Shown here: one piece after another, positions 26,401 to 34,902 of the stretch
How the letters are laid out: each line of letters starts with the position of its first letter
Numbering within the stretch: position 1 is the stretch's first letter
Assembly (NCBI RefSeq): GCF_013303125.1
Contig: NZ_JABTTE010000013.1
Location: 1-64,000, forward strand
Direction of reading: 5' to 3'
DNA: 64,000 bases
Origin: Calidifontibacillus erzurumensis
GTDB taxonomy: Bacteria > Bacillota > Bacilli > Bacillales > Bacillaceae_J
Program-made: the position numbers and the translations under genes
Notes under the pieces: generated by a model
What the model saw: the letters and a program-made list of their open reading frames with translations, nothing else
Databases searched by the model: none
What the model was told of the DNA's origin: nothing

Positions 26401-28056
26401 TCACCCACCAATGATACGAAATCCGCCATTAGCAAGGACAGATCGTCGTTGTCTTGTATATGTCCGAGGGGATGTAATACCTTCGCCAGTTGGCCCAGCA
26501 ATTGTCATCGTTGTATGGCCTTCTCCGCCATAGCCAACCCCTGCTAAAGAGGAAGCATTTTGCACGAAAATCGTCGTTTCAATGGCTCTAGCAAATTTCG
26601 TCATATGGTCAACATTTTTGGAATGGATCACTGCTGTATGGCGGTTTCCATGTTCAGCTTTTACTGCGAGTTCAATCGCTTCATCAATATCGGCCACTCG
26701 TACGATTGGTAGGATTGGCATCATTTGTTCAAGCTGAACAAGCGGATGATCGAAATCAACTTCGCAAATAAGTAAGCGGATATCAGAACTTGCTTTTACA
26801 CCGATTTGAGCAAGGATCACTCCCGCATCTTTGCCGATCCATTCTTTAGCCACATGATATTCCCGCTTATTGTTTAATGAACACCCAAATGCTTTGTTCT
26901 CTTTATTTTCTTCTAAAACAAAACGCTCAATTTGTGCTAGTTCATTTGGACTTAGCATATAAGCGCCATTGTTTAGCAAGTGGAAGATTAAATCATCAGC
27001 GACTGAATCTATAACAAAAACTTCTTTTTCAGCAATACATAGTATATTGTTATCGAACGATGCACCGAGCACGATCGATTTCGCTGCATTTTCAATATCT
27101 GCAGTATCATCAACGATAACTGGCGGATTTCCAGCTCCTGCGCCGATGGCCTTCTTTCCTGATTGAAGCAATGTTTTCACAAGTCCCGGTCCACCGGTTC
27201 CAACTAACAATTTAACTTTTGGACTTTCAATGAGTGTTTGAATGGTATCCATCGTAGGATTTTTTACCATTGATACAAGGTTTTCTGGTCCGCCGGCCTC
27301 TTTAATTGCATTGTTTATAAGATTGATAACATAAGCCGATGACTTTTTCGATGATGGATGGACATTGAATACAACCCCATTTCCAGCTGCAAGCATCGCA
27401 ATCGTATTATTAATGATCGTTTCGGTTGGATTTGTCACTGGAGTAATAGCCCCGATTAATCCATATGGTGCCTGCTCAACAATCGTTAAACCGGCATCGC
27501 CTGAACAAGCATCTGTTTTTAAATCTTCCGTTCCAGGTGTTTTTGCTGCCAGTTCATGTTTAGCAATTTTATCTTCCAAGCGACCGATCTTCGTTTCTTC
27601 AAAAACCATTTTCGCAAGTATTTCTTTTTCTTTAATGACAGCTTCGCGAATAGCTGTTAAGATTTGCTCACGGTTCTTCATTGAGTAGTTTTTGACGTAA
27701 ATTTGCTGCGCTTTGTACCCTGCATTGATCGCATCTTCCATGTTTTCAAAAACACCATTTTCACTTCCGCTCTGAACAGACGAAACCGTTTTGTTTCCTG
27801 CATGCGTTCCTGGTTTTGAACCAAGCGGTGTTAGCATGCCAGGAAATATCATTGGTTTTTGTTGTTCCTGATTTAATGAACCATCCGTTTTTGATTCTGC
27901 ATGATTGATCGTCTTCATTTTAATTGGCTTTATTGGACTGGCCGCCCCAACAACTTCTTTTGTTTCTTGGGGTGGTTGTCCAAGAGCCTCTTCAACATTT
28001 TTCATGACAGATTGGATGATTTTTTGGATATCCTGTTCGGATAAATTGATAGACAC
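26401..28056 (-). CDS. CoA-acylating aldehyde dehydrogenase (PduP/EutE family)
   Basis: A 551-residue BMC core enzyme that oxidises an aldehyde with NAD+ and CoA to acyl-CoA. The catalytic Cys lies in DNNILCIAEKE, and glycine-rich nucleotide-binding stretches (VGTGGPGLVKTLL, IGAGAGNPPVIVD) are present. The first 25 residues (SINLSEQDIQKIIQSV...) are an amphipathic helix, joined by a Pro/Lys-rich linker to the enzyme domain at about residue 90, the PduP-type encapsulation layout. GTG 28056 is chosen: GAGGCGAG lies upstream, 13 bases after the aldolase stop. Likely substrate here is acetaldehyde or methylthioacetaldehyde. Confidence 0.93.
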   Translation of the reverse strand: MSINLSEQDIQKIIQSVMKNVEEALGQPPQETKEVVGAASPIKPIKMKTINHAESKTDGSLNQEQQKPMIFPGMLTPLGSKPGTHAGNKTVSSVQSGSENGVFENMEDAINAGYKAQQIYVKNYSMKNREQILTAIREAVIKEKEILAKMVFEETKIGRLEDKIAKHELAAKTPGTEDLKTDACSGDAGLTIVEQAPYGLIGAITPVTNPTETIINNTIAMLAAGNGVVFNVHPSSKKSSAYVINLINNAIKEAGGPENLVSMVKNPTMDTIQTLIESPKVKLLVGTGGPGLVKTLLQSGKKAIGAGAGNPPVIVDDTADIENAAKSIVLGASFDNNILCIAEKEVFVIDSVADDLIFHLLNNGAYMLSPNELAQIERFVLEENKENKAFGCSLNNKREYHVAKEWIGKDAGVILAQIGVKASSDIRLLICEVDFDHPLVQLEQMMPILPIVRVADIDEAIELAVKAEHGNRHTAVIHSKNVDHMTKFARAIETTIFVQNASSLAGVGYGGEGHTTMTIAGPTGEGITSPRTYTRQRRSVLANGGFRIIGG

Positions 28057-28069
28057 GTGACTTCTCGCC

Positions 28070-28849
28070 TCACTTTCGATACTGTGCCAATACATTTTCT
28101 GTTACTTTCTGGATGATGTTTTCTAAAAGTTCTTCTTTTGCTTTATCATTTTCATTATCAATCTTGCATGGGGGAACACCGCCTGATTTTATTCCTAATC
28201 GGTTGCGAATGCCTAAAAGATCCGAAACTTGTGTGCAGTTCAGTTCATTTACTTTATTAATGATGTTATTGGAATACATTGTAATTAAAGCGTAATGCTC
28301 CAATGATTCCATTCGATAATAAGCTTCCATGATATCTCTTCCCCAAGTCAGCGCCCCGTGATTAGCAAGAAGAACCGCATTATGACTTTTGCAATAAGGT
28401 GCAATGGAATCCGGTACTTCTTCTGTTCCTGGCGTAGCATAAGGTGCAACTGGCACTGTTCCTAACAAGACGACTGCTTCCGGCAAAATCGGTCTGTCCA
28501 AACTAATGCCGGCTATCGCAAATGCAGTAGCCACTGGCGGGTGGGCATGAACGACTGCATTTACTTCCGGGTTTTCTTTGTATACCCTTAAGTGCATTTT
28601 TATTTCGGATGAAGGTTTTAATTTTCCCGAAATTACTTTTCCGTTTAGATCAATTTTTACTAACATATCCGGGGTCATAAAACCTTTACTGACGCCCGTA
28701 GGGGTTGTCCAAAGTGTATTTGGTCCAACTTTGATCGAAATATTTCCGTCATTGGCTGCCACAAAATTGCGGTTATAAAGACGTTTCCCTACTTCACAAA
28801 TTAGTTTTTTCGCTTCAAAGTCAGAATAATATTGTTTCCTATCTATCAA
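28070..28849 (-). CDS. Class II aldolase (fuculose-phosphate aldolase family) with C-terminal encapsulation-like helix
   Basis: A 259-residue zinc aldolase. The zinc ligands are His101 and His103 (VVHAHPPVATA) and His164 (LLANHGALTWG); the catalytic Glu is Glu82 (KPSSEIKMH). The family cleaves ketose-1-phosphates to dihydroxyacetone phosphate and an aldehyde. Compared with the roughly 215-residue FucA, it has a tail of about 45 residues ending in an amphipathic helix (238-257). I infer this is a compartment-targeting peptide. MtnB dehydratase shares the fold, but HAHPP is more aldolase-like. The start is TTG 28849 with AAGGAGG 9 bases upstream. It is the first gene of the BMC operon. Confidence 0.9.
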   Translation of the reverse strand: MIDRKQYYSDFEAKKLICEVGKRLYNRNFVAANDGNISIKVGPNTLWTTPTGVSKGFMTPDMLVKIDLNGKVISGKLKPSSEIKMHLRVYKENPEVNAVVHAHPPVATAFAIAGISLDRPILPEAVVLLGTVPVAPYATPGTEEVPDSIAPYCKSHNAVLLANHGALTWGRDIMEAYYRMESLEHYALITMYSNNIINKVNELNCTQVSDLLGIRNRLGIKSGGVPPCKIDNENDKAKEELLENIIQKVTENVLAQYRK

Positions 28850-28886
28850 ACGTAAGCACCTCCTTAAGAGTTTTCTTTATAAAAAG

Positions 28887-29039
28887 TTTCTACCTTGAAA
28901 CACGTAATTGTCAATAACTTTTTAGGTTTTATACATAATTTATGTTTGATTTTGTGGGTTTATTTTTGGTTGTTTCTATTTTTCGTATAAAATACAACCG
29001 AACAAAAAAATCAATGATATAATCGTATCGAATAATACG
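28887..29039. promoter_or_regulatory. Divergent promoter region between BMC operon and deoR-type gene, with candidate operators
   Basis: On the minus strand TTGACA (28909-28914) precedes a poor -10 TAGAAA (28887-28892) after 16 bases. On the plus strand TATAAT (29018-29023) serves the regulator gene, with a weak -35. CGTAT-N6-ATACG (29024-29039) is a perfect 5-bp inverted repeat directly after that -10. GGTTGT (28970-28975) and ACAACC (28994-28999) form a second inverted pair. These are the best candidates for binding sites of the adjacent DeoR-family protein. The promoters are plausible; the operators are inference. Confidence 0.45.
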
Positions 29040-29069
29040 TTCATAAAAGCAAAATAAAGGAGTATTCCC

Positions 29070-29831
29070 ATGTTGCCAATCGCTCGTAAAAATAAAATCA
29101 AACAAATGATTCTCGTAAAAAAAAGCGTAACCGTCGCAGAACTTACAAAGCTTTTTAAAGTGACGGAAGAAACGATCCGCCGTGATCTTAAACAGCTTGA
29201 AGATGAAGGTGTTTTGATCCGCACATATGGCGGTGCCTACATTTCAGAAGGCGTCCAAAATGACGTAGATGTCAAGTTAAGGGAACATATCCACGTGGAA
29301 GGCAAACAAAAAATTGCCTCCAAATGTTTGCAATACATAAAAAATGGTGATTCCATTTTTTTAGATGCTTCGACAACTTCGTTAGTCATCGCAAGCATGC
29401 TGAAAGACATCAAACTAACGGTTGTCACGAATTCCATTAAAATCGTGAACGCCCTTAGCGACAATCCAAATATTAATATTGTCGTCATTGGCGGTACGCT
29501 TGATCGATCATCATTATCGAATGTCGGTCGAAATGCTGAACTTCATTTAAAACAATATTTTTTCGATACTGCTTTTATCTCATGCAGATCCATCAGCATG
29601 AATCATGGCATCACCGATTCAAATGAGTTGCAAGCTGGCATGAGAAAACTAGCAGCAGAACATGGAAATAAAACAATTTTAATAGCTGACTATACGAAGT
29701 TTAACCGCACTTCCTTTGCCAGCATTTGTGATTTTGATTCAATTGATGCCATTATTGTCGATCAGAAACTATCTGAAGAATGGCATGAATTTTTGAAGGA
29801 GAGAAACGTAAAATTAATTGAATGTGATTAG
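29070..29831 (+). CDS. DeoR/GlpR-family transcriptional regulator of the BMC locus
   Basis: A 253-residue repressor-type regulator. The N-terminal helix-turn-helix covers residues 1-60 (VTVAELTKLFKVTEETIRRDL). The C-terminal sugar-phosphate-sensing domain has the family phrases IFLDASTTS, TVVTNSIKIVNAL and IVVIGGTLD. DeoR regulators generally respond to phosphorylated sugars. Here the ketose-1-phosphate or a downstream product is a reasonable effector. AAAGGAG lies 8 bases before the ATG. It is divergent from the BMC operon and convergent with mtnA. Confidence 0.92.
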   Translation: MLPIARKNKIKQMILVKKSVTVAELTKLFKVTEETIRRDLKQLEDEGVLIRTYGGAYISEGVQNDVDVKLREHIHVEGKQKIASKCLQYIKNGDSIFLDASTTSLVIASMLKDIKLTVVTNSIKIVNALSDNPNINIVVIGGTLDRSSLSNVGRNAELHLKQYFFDTAFISCRSISMNHGITDSNELQAGMRKLAAEHGNKTILIADYTKFNRTSFASICDFDSIDAIIVDQKLSEEWHEFLKERNVKLIECD

Positions 29832-29843
29832 TAAAGAAATGTA

Positions 29844-29877
29844 TTCTGTAAGAGGACGGGGGCAGCCTCTTACAGAA
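29844..29877. terminator. Bidirectional terminator between regulator gene and mtnA
   Basis: TTCTGTAAGAG (29844-29854) pairs perfectly with CTCTTACAGAA (29867-29877), and a T-run follows on the plus strand. It cleanly separates the riboswitch-controlled operon from the regulator. Confidence 0.92.
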
Positions 29878-29885
29878 TTTTTTTC

Positions 29886-30947
29886 TTACTCCTTTTTAAA
29901 CATCTTTGGCAAACTTTCTGTATACGGCGGATAAGCGATGCCGTTTTCTGTAATGATTGCCGTAATTAATTCATTGTCGGTCACATCAAAAGCTGGATTA
30001 TATGTTTTTACTCCTTCTGGTGCCATCGGTTTTTCATACCATTTCTTCGTTATTTCTTCCCCTGGACGAAGCTCAATATGAATATCAGCTCCTGTATTAC
30101 AATTCAAATCAACCGTTGATAGCGGTGCGCAAACATAAAACGGTATATTGTAATGTTTCGCTAAAATTGCAACCCCTGATGTTCCGATTTTGTTGGCGGC
30201 ATCGCCATTGGCAGCCACACGGTCGCAGCCTACTAATACTGCTTGTATTTTTCCTTCTTTCATGACAATCGATGCCATATTGTCGCAAATTAAAGTGACG
30301 TCAACACCAGCTTCTTGTAACTCCCAAGCTGTTAGCCTTGCTCCCTGGAGGAGTGGCCTTGTTTCATCTGCATACACTTTAAAATTGTATCCTTGCTGCT
30401 GGCCTAGATAGATTGGCGCCAAAGCTGTACCGTATTTTGCAGTCGCAATCGTTCCGGCATTGCAATGGGTTAAAAGCCCCATGCCTGGCTTTAGCAATGA
30501 AAGCGCATAGCGGCCGATAGCTTCACAAACTTTTTCATCTTCTGCACGAATCAGATCGGCTTCTTCTTTCAATGCTTGTTTCACTTCAACGGCCGTTTTC
30601 CCGGCTTCTTTTTTGAAACGAGCTTCCATACGGTCTAACGCCCAAAATAAATTCACAGCTGTCGGACGGGATGTTGCGAAATAATCTTTTACTTTTTTAA
30701 AATCTTCATATAATTGATCATAGTTTTCCGCTTTTGACATTTTCGTACCTAAATAGACGCCATAAGCAGCTGCGATTCCAATGGCTGGAGCCCCTCTAAC
30801 TTTCAATTCATAAATCGCATCCCAAATACCTTCTACTTTCGTCAGCTCTAAAAACACTTTTTCATTTGGAAGCAATGTTTGATCCAAAAGAATCAGCGCG
30901 TTTTTTTCATCGTCCAACTTCACAGACTGGATTACATCTACTGGCAT
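29886..30947 (-). CDS. mtnA: S-methyl-5-thioribose-1-phosphate isomerase
   Basis: A 353-residue isomerase converting 5-methylthioribose-1-phosphate to 5-methylthioribulose-1-phosphate. Homologues also act on 5-deoxyribose-1-phosphate. Family motifs are RGAPAIGIAAAYGVYLG, the catalytic Cys in LTHCNAGTIA, the catalytic Asp in ICDNMAS and VGCDRVAANGDAANKIGT. ATG 30947 has GGGGG 9 bases upstream, 16 bases after mtnK. It is last in the riboswitch-controlled operon. The later universal methionine salvage genes (mtnW, mtnX, mtnB, mtnD) are not present here. Confidence 0.93.
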   Translation of the reverse strand: MPVDVIQSVKLDDEKNALILLDQTLLPNEKVFLELTKVEGIWDAIYELKVRGAPAIGIAAAYGVYLGTKMSKAENYDQLYEDFKKVKDYFATSRPTAVNLFWALDRMEARFKKEAGKTAVEVKQALKEEADLIRAEDEKVCEAIGRYALSLLKPGMGLLTHCNAGTIATAKYGTALAPIYLGQQQGYNFKVYADETRPLLQGARLTAWELQEAGVDVTLICDNMASIVMKEGKIQAVLVGCDRVAANGDAANKIGTSGVAILAKHYNIPFYVCAPLSTVDLNCNTGADIHIELRPGEEITKKWYEKPMAPEGVKTYNPAFDVTDNELITAIITENGIAYPPYTESLPKMFKKE

Positions 30948-30963
30948 AAACGCATTCCCCCTT

Positions 30964-32187
30964 TTACACTTCTTTAATAGCATCTTGAAGGACTTTCACA
31001 AAATCTTTACCTTGACGGATCGAATCACGATTTAAAATAAATGTTTTACCAGCAATTAAACATATTTTTTCAGCTTTAGCCCGTTTGTCAGCATCCGTAA
31101 TCGATGTAATATCCTTTACATGGGCAATACCGATAATTCTTCGGCACAACTCCAATCCGCAAACTGCTGATGTATCTTGTAAGATAGAATCTAAATAATA
31201 TTCTTTAAAGCCAGGCTGTTTGGCAACTTGTTCCGTCACCTTTTCATCCCAAGCAATTTTAAATTTTTCAGTAAATTGGTCGATTACATCACGAATCGTA
31301 TCCTCGATATAACTCAAATATTCTTTCTTTTCATTTTCATCTTCAATCGTAAACAAGCCATTTGCATAAGCAAAAATTAAATTGGCAATAACATTTCCTA
31401 CGTCATAACCAGCAGGTCCATAGAAAGCAAATTCAGGATCGATCACTTTCGTTGAATCTTCTTTCACAAAAATGGAGCCCGTGTGCAAATCACCATGAAT
31501 AAGCGATTGGGCATTCGTCATAAACTCAAACTTAAGCTTCGCTGTCTCAAAGGCAAGCTTTTGGTCATTCCAAATATACTCTCTTACAAATTCCTTTGAA
31601 CCTTCAAAAACATCATTGCGCGGACAATCATAAAAAGGTTCTGTATATACAAGATCTTCAGTAATTTCACAAAGCTCAGGATTTGTAAATTTTTTTACAA
31701 GCTCTTTCTTTTCCTTATGGTTCATAACCACATCAGATGTGAATAAAAGCGTATTAACCATGAATGTAGAAATATGATCGGCAAATAACGGGAATTTCTT
31801 ATGCTTAATAAGCGCCGTTCTCATAATTTCGTAGTCAGATAAATCTTCCATTGCGGTGCAGTTCATAATCGGATCATACTGATACATTTTTGGAACAAAA
31901 CCAGGTGCAAGCTCATTTTGCAATGCTAAAATTTCGCTTTCAATCCGGTTGCGGTCAGGAGATACTTTAAACTCATCTGAAATTCTAGCAACAGGACCTG
32001 CCTGTTTAATAATGATGGACTTGTTATTTTTTTCATCAACAACACGGAATACATAGTTTAAATTGCCATCGCCAATTTCTTTACAAGAAAGCTCAGCATC
32101 CGCATCAAAAAAATTCAATCTTGTCTTTGCATACTCTACCGCATCTGATTCAGTCATCGTAAAATACTTCGTTTGAAAGTCTGCCAT
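30964..32187 (-). CDS. mtnK: S-methyl-5-thioribose kinase
   Basis: A 407-residue kinase of the choline-kinase/APH fold that phosphorylates 5-methylthioribose at C1. Motifs are the catalytic loop [13 protein letters not shown], the metal-binding [16 protein letters not shown] and an N-terminal [18 protein letters not shown]. Length is normal for MtnK. Related kinases also accept 5-deoxyribose, so substrate specificity is not settled by sequence. GGGAGG lies 7 bases before the ATG. It follows the ABC permease by 17 bases, which indicates that the transporter imports the kinase's substrate. Confidence 0.93.
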   Translation of the reverse strand: MADFQTKYFTMTESDAVEYAKTRLNFFDADAELSCKEIGDGNLNYVFRVVDEKNNKSIIIKQAGPVARISDEFKVSPDRNRIESEILALQNELAPGFVPKMYQYDPIMNCTAMEDLSDYEIMRTALIKHKKFPLFADHISTFMVNTLLFTSDVVMNHKEKKELVKKFTNPELCEITEDLVYTEPFYDCPRNDVFEGSKEFVREYIWNDQKLAFETAKLKFEFMTNAQSLIHGDLHTGSIFVKEDSTKVIDPEFAFYGPAGYDVGNVIANLIFAYANGLFTIEDENEKKEYLSYIEDTIRDVIDQFTEKFKIAWDEKVTEQVAKQPGFKEYYLDSILQDTSAVCGLELCRRIIGIAHVKDITSITDADKRAKAEKICLIAGKTFILNRDSIRQGKDFVKVLQDAIKEV

Positions 32188-32204
32188 TTGAACAACCTCC
32201 CAAG

Positions 32205-33194
32205 CTATTTTTGTTTATAATAAGTTAATGCTAACGCAAATGCTAAGACAGTTCCTTTTACGATATCCATCGCATAATAAGGGACTGACAACATAACTAA
32301 ACCATTTTGCAAAATACCAATCAAGACCGCACCGACAAAAGTTCCTACTGCATTAGGCTTCCCCGCACCAAGTACGGAAAAACCGATGAATGCAGCTGCG
32401 ACAGAATCCATCAAATAAGGAGCACCTGCATTAATTTCAGCGGTCATGACACGTGATGCAAGAACAATGCCTCCAACGGCTGCAAAGAAAGCAGATAATA
32501 AATAAGCGAGAACTTTATATTTATTGACTGGAATACCGGAAAGTCTTGCAGCTTCGATATTGCCGCCGATGACATACATATAGCGGCCATGCTTCGTGTA
32601 CGTCAAAAATAAATGAACTAAAATGACAACGATGACCATAATGATAATTATCCAAGGAACTTGTCCAATTTTCGCAAATAGCGGGCTAATGATTCCTTCT
32701 GCAAAAGTCCCATCAGGCATAACCATGTTTTGGGAAACAGTCGCCCCTTTTGTATAAGTCAATGCAATCCCTTGGACGACAAACATCGTTGCAAGGGTAA
32801 GCAGCATATCAGGAATTTTTACTTTTACGATCAAAAATGAATTTAAGGCACCAACAACGAATGCAGCTAGAAGAGCAGCAGCAATCGCTGTAAACGTATT
32901 TTGTGAATACCATACAAACATCGATATGACAATCGCATTACTAAGTGATGCCACAGATCCAACAGATAAATCAAACCCATTGACAGATAAGGAAATTGTG
33001 ATACCAATAGCAATGATCGTCACAATTGAAATGGAGCGTAAAATATTAATAATATTTGATGTTTGAATAAAAGCTGGATTTGCTAAAGCAAAAATGATGA
33101 TTAGGGCAAAAATAGTAATGATCGTGCCGTACTTATATAAAAAATCAAACAAATCAAAGGTATTTTGTTTTTTGATCGATACTTGTCCTCTCAT
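32205..33194 (-). CDS. Sugar ABC transporter permease (RbsC family)
   Basis: A 329-residue permease with about eight to ten membrane segments. It has the family block [18 protein letters not shown] and, near the C-terminus, [21 protein letters not shown]. The ATG at 33194 directly follows the ATPase stop, with GGAGG 8 bases upstream; the frame extending to 33371 overlaps the ATPase and is not real. By context (mtnK downstream) the cargo is probably 5-methylthioribose and/or 5-deoxyribose; that is inference. Confidence 0.9.
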   Translation of the reverse strand: MRGQVSIKKQNTFDLFDFLYKYGTIITIFALIIIFALANPAFIQTSNIINILRSISIVTIIAIGITISLSVNGFDLSVGSVASLSNAIVISMFVWYSQNTFTAIAAALLAAFVVGALNSFLIVKVKIPDMLLTLATMFVVQGIALTYTKGATVSQNMVMPDGTFAEGIISPLFAKIGQVPWIIIIMVIVVILVHLFLTYTKHGRYMYVIGGNIEAARLSGIPVNKYKVLAYLLSAFFAAVGGIVLASRVMTAEINAGAPYLMDSVAAAFIGFSVLGAGKPNAVGTFVGAVLIGILQNGLVMLSVPYYAMDIVKGTVLAFALALTYYKQK

Positions 33195-33195
33195 C

Positions 33196-34701
33196 CTACC
33201 GCCCTCCAGTTGAATAAAATAGCAGTTCTTCTTCATTTGTTTTGGAAGTTTCCAACTCTTTAGCAACTTGTCCATCGTAAATGACATATACACGATCCGT
33301 AATCCCCATAATTTCCGACAGCTCACAAGTTGCGTAAATAATCGCTTTTCCTCGTTTTGCAAGCTCGGCAATCAACTCAAAGATGTCTTTCTTCGCACCA
33401 ACATCAACACCTTTGGTCGGTTCATCAAAAATATATACATCGGCATCAGTCAAAAGCCATTTGCCGATGGCAACTTTTTGCTGATTACCACCCGATAAAT
33501 TTTGTACTTTCGTTTCAGTTGTTGGTGTTTTAATGCCTAATTGATTGATCATATCCTTGGCTGCGTTTTTTTCACTGTTAAAATCTAAGAAACTTAGATA
33601 CTTTGTAAATTTTTTGAGACTAGGAGCAGTAAGATTCGTAGTGACAGATTCAAAGACGAGCACACCTTCTTTGCGCCTTTCCTCCGGCACTAAAGCAATT
33701 CCTGCCCTTACTGCATCATAAGGACTTTTCAAATTCAATTGATTATTTTTTAAATAAATTTCTCCTGCTGTAATAGGAGAAGCACCAAATAAAGCTTTGC
33801 AAATTTCTGTTTTACCTGCTCCAACAAGGCCGGCAAGACCAACAATTTCTCCTTCTTTTACATACATGCTAAAATCTTTTATTTTCTCTTTATCAGAAAG
33901 CCCCTTCACGGTCAGGACTGAATCGCCAATCTTCACATTATATTTTGGAAATTGTTCTTCCAATTTCTTTCCTAACATCGCTTCAATAATATTATTTTGT
34001 GTTGTTTCAGCAATTTTTTCTTTTACAACAAATTCTCCATTTCTCATGACTGTAATATCATCACAAATTTCAAAAAGCTCCGGCAAGCGGTGAGAAATAA
34101 AAATAACCGCTACATTTTTTGCTTTAAGGTCTCTTACAATTCGAAATAACTCTTTCGTTTCAGACATGCTTAAAGGTGCAGTAGGTTCATCTAAAATTAA
34201 AAATTTACATTGTTGCGATATAGATCTTGCAATTAACACCATTTGTTTTTCAGCTAATGTTAATTCGGAAACTAGTTTTTTTGATGGAACATGGACATGC
34301 ATACTTGCTAATATTTCTGTTGCTTTTTCATGAATCTCATTCCATTTTACAATTTGTTTAGTCCCCATTCCATTAACCATTTCATTGAGCATTATATTTT
34401 CGCCAACGGTTAAATAAGGGATCAATGCGGTATCTACTTCTTGATACACAATCTGGATTCCATAGTTTTGAGCATCTTTCGGAGATTTAATAGATGCTTT
34501 TTTTCCATCGATAAAAATTTCACCAGTATAATGATTGTATGCTCCAGCAAGCACTTTCATCAAGGTTGATTTCCCAGCACCATTGGCGCCGATCAATGCA
34601 TGAATCGTTCCTGTTTCAGTCGTAAAATTAACGTTATTTAAAGCTTTTACACCTGGAAATTCAATAGAAATATTTTTCATTTCTAAAATGGTCTTTTCCA
34701 T
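33196..34701 (-). CDS. Sugar ABC transporter ATPase, two-domain (RbsA family)
   Basis: A 501-residue tandem ATPase. Domain 1 has Walker A GANGAGKS and Walker B FLILDEPTAPL. Domain 2 has a GLVGAGKTE Walker A-like motif, signature LSGGNQQKV and Walker B VYIFDEPTKGVD. This is the standard RbsA layout with an intact signature in the second half. ATG 34701 is chosen after GGAAGGG; the upstream extension is spurious. It lies between the substrate-binding-protein gene and the permease gene. Confidence 0.92.
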   Translation of the reverse strand: MEKTILEMKNISIEFPGVKALNNVNFTTETGTIHALIGANGAGKSTLMKVLAGAYNHYTGEIFIDGKKASIKSPKDAQNYGIQIVYQEVDTALIPYLTVGENIMLNEMVNGMGTKQIVKWNEIHEKATEILASMHVHVPSKKLVSELTLAEKQMVLIARSISQQCKFLILDEPTAPLSMSETKELFRIVRDLKAKNVAVIFISHRLPELFEICDDITVMRNGEFVVKEKIAETTQNNIIEAMLGKKLEEQFPKYNVKIGDSVLTVKGLSDKEKIKDFSMYVKEGEIVGLAGLVGAGKTEICKALFGASPITAGEIYLKNNQLNLKSPYDAVRAGIALVPEERRKEGVLVFESVTTNLTAPSLKKFTKYLSFLDFNSEKNAAKDMINQLGIKTPTTETKVQNLSGGNQQKVAIGKWLLTDADVYIFDEPTKGVDVGAKKDIFELIAELAKRGKAIIYATCELSEIMGITDRVYVIYDGQVAKELETSKTNEEELLFYSTGGR

Positions 34702-34855
34702 CGGTATCCCTTCCTTTTCTCCCCATAAACTCATCTCAAAATACGAGAATATTTATGGTTCAAGGCTTTTTCTTTTCACTCAAACTGAAGCTATTTTATC
34801 GGTTATGATCAATTCAAATTTCAATTTTTATCCAAATTTACTAAACTCGCATAAT

Positions 34856-34888
34856 AGGCGGCTACTCCCATTCGGGAAATAACCGCCT
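34856..34888 (-). terminator. Intercistronic stem-loop after the binding-protein gene
   Basis: AGGCGG...CCCA-type arms form a long stem on the minus strand: AGGCGGTTATTTCCC pairs with GGGAGTAGCCGCCT around a GAAT loop. It lies 14 bases past the binding-protein stop and 155 bases before the ATPase start, and lacks a strong T-run. Such hairpins usually raise the level of binding protein over membrane components by partial termination or mRNA stabilisation. Confidence 0.75.
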
Positions 34889-34902
34889 AATCATTGAAAC
34901 TC

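Noticed and set aside
28070..28849. Reading the class II aldolase as MtnB (methylthioribulose-1-phosphate dehydratase)
   Set aside because: The fold and Glu/His set are shared, and mtnK/mtnA are close by. However, HAHPPVATA and the BMC-type tail fit an aldolase feeding an aldehyde dehydrogenase better, and mtnW, mtnX and mtnD are absent. Not fully excluded.
20771..28849. A propanediol- or ethanolamine-type (B12-dependent) or glycyl-radical microcompartment
   Set aside because: No diol dehydratase, ethanolamine ammonia-lyase or glycyl radical enzyme gene is present; the signature enzyme is an aldolase.
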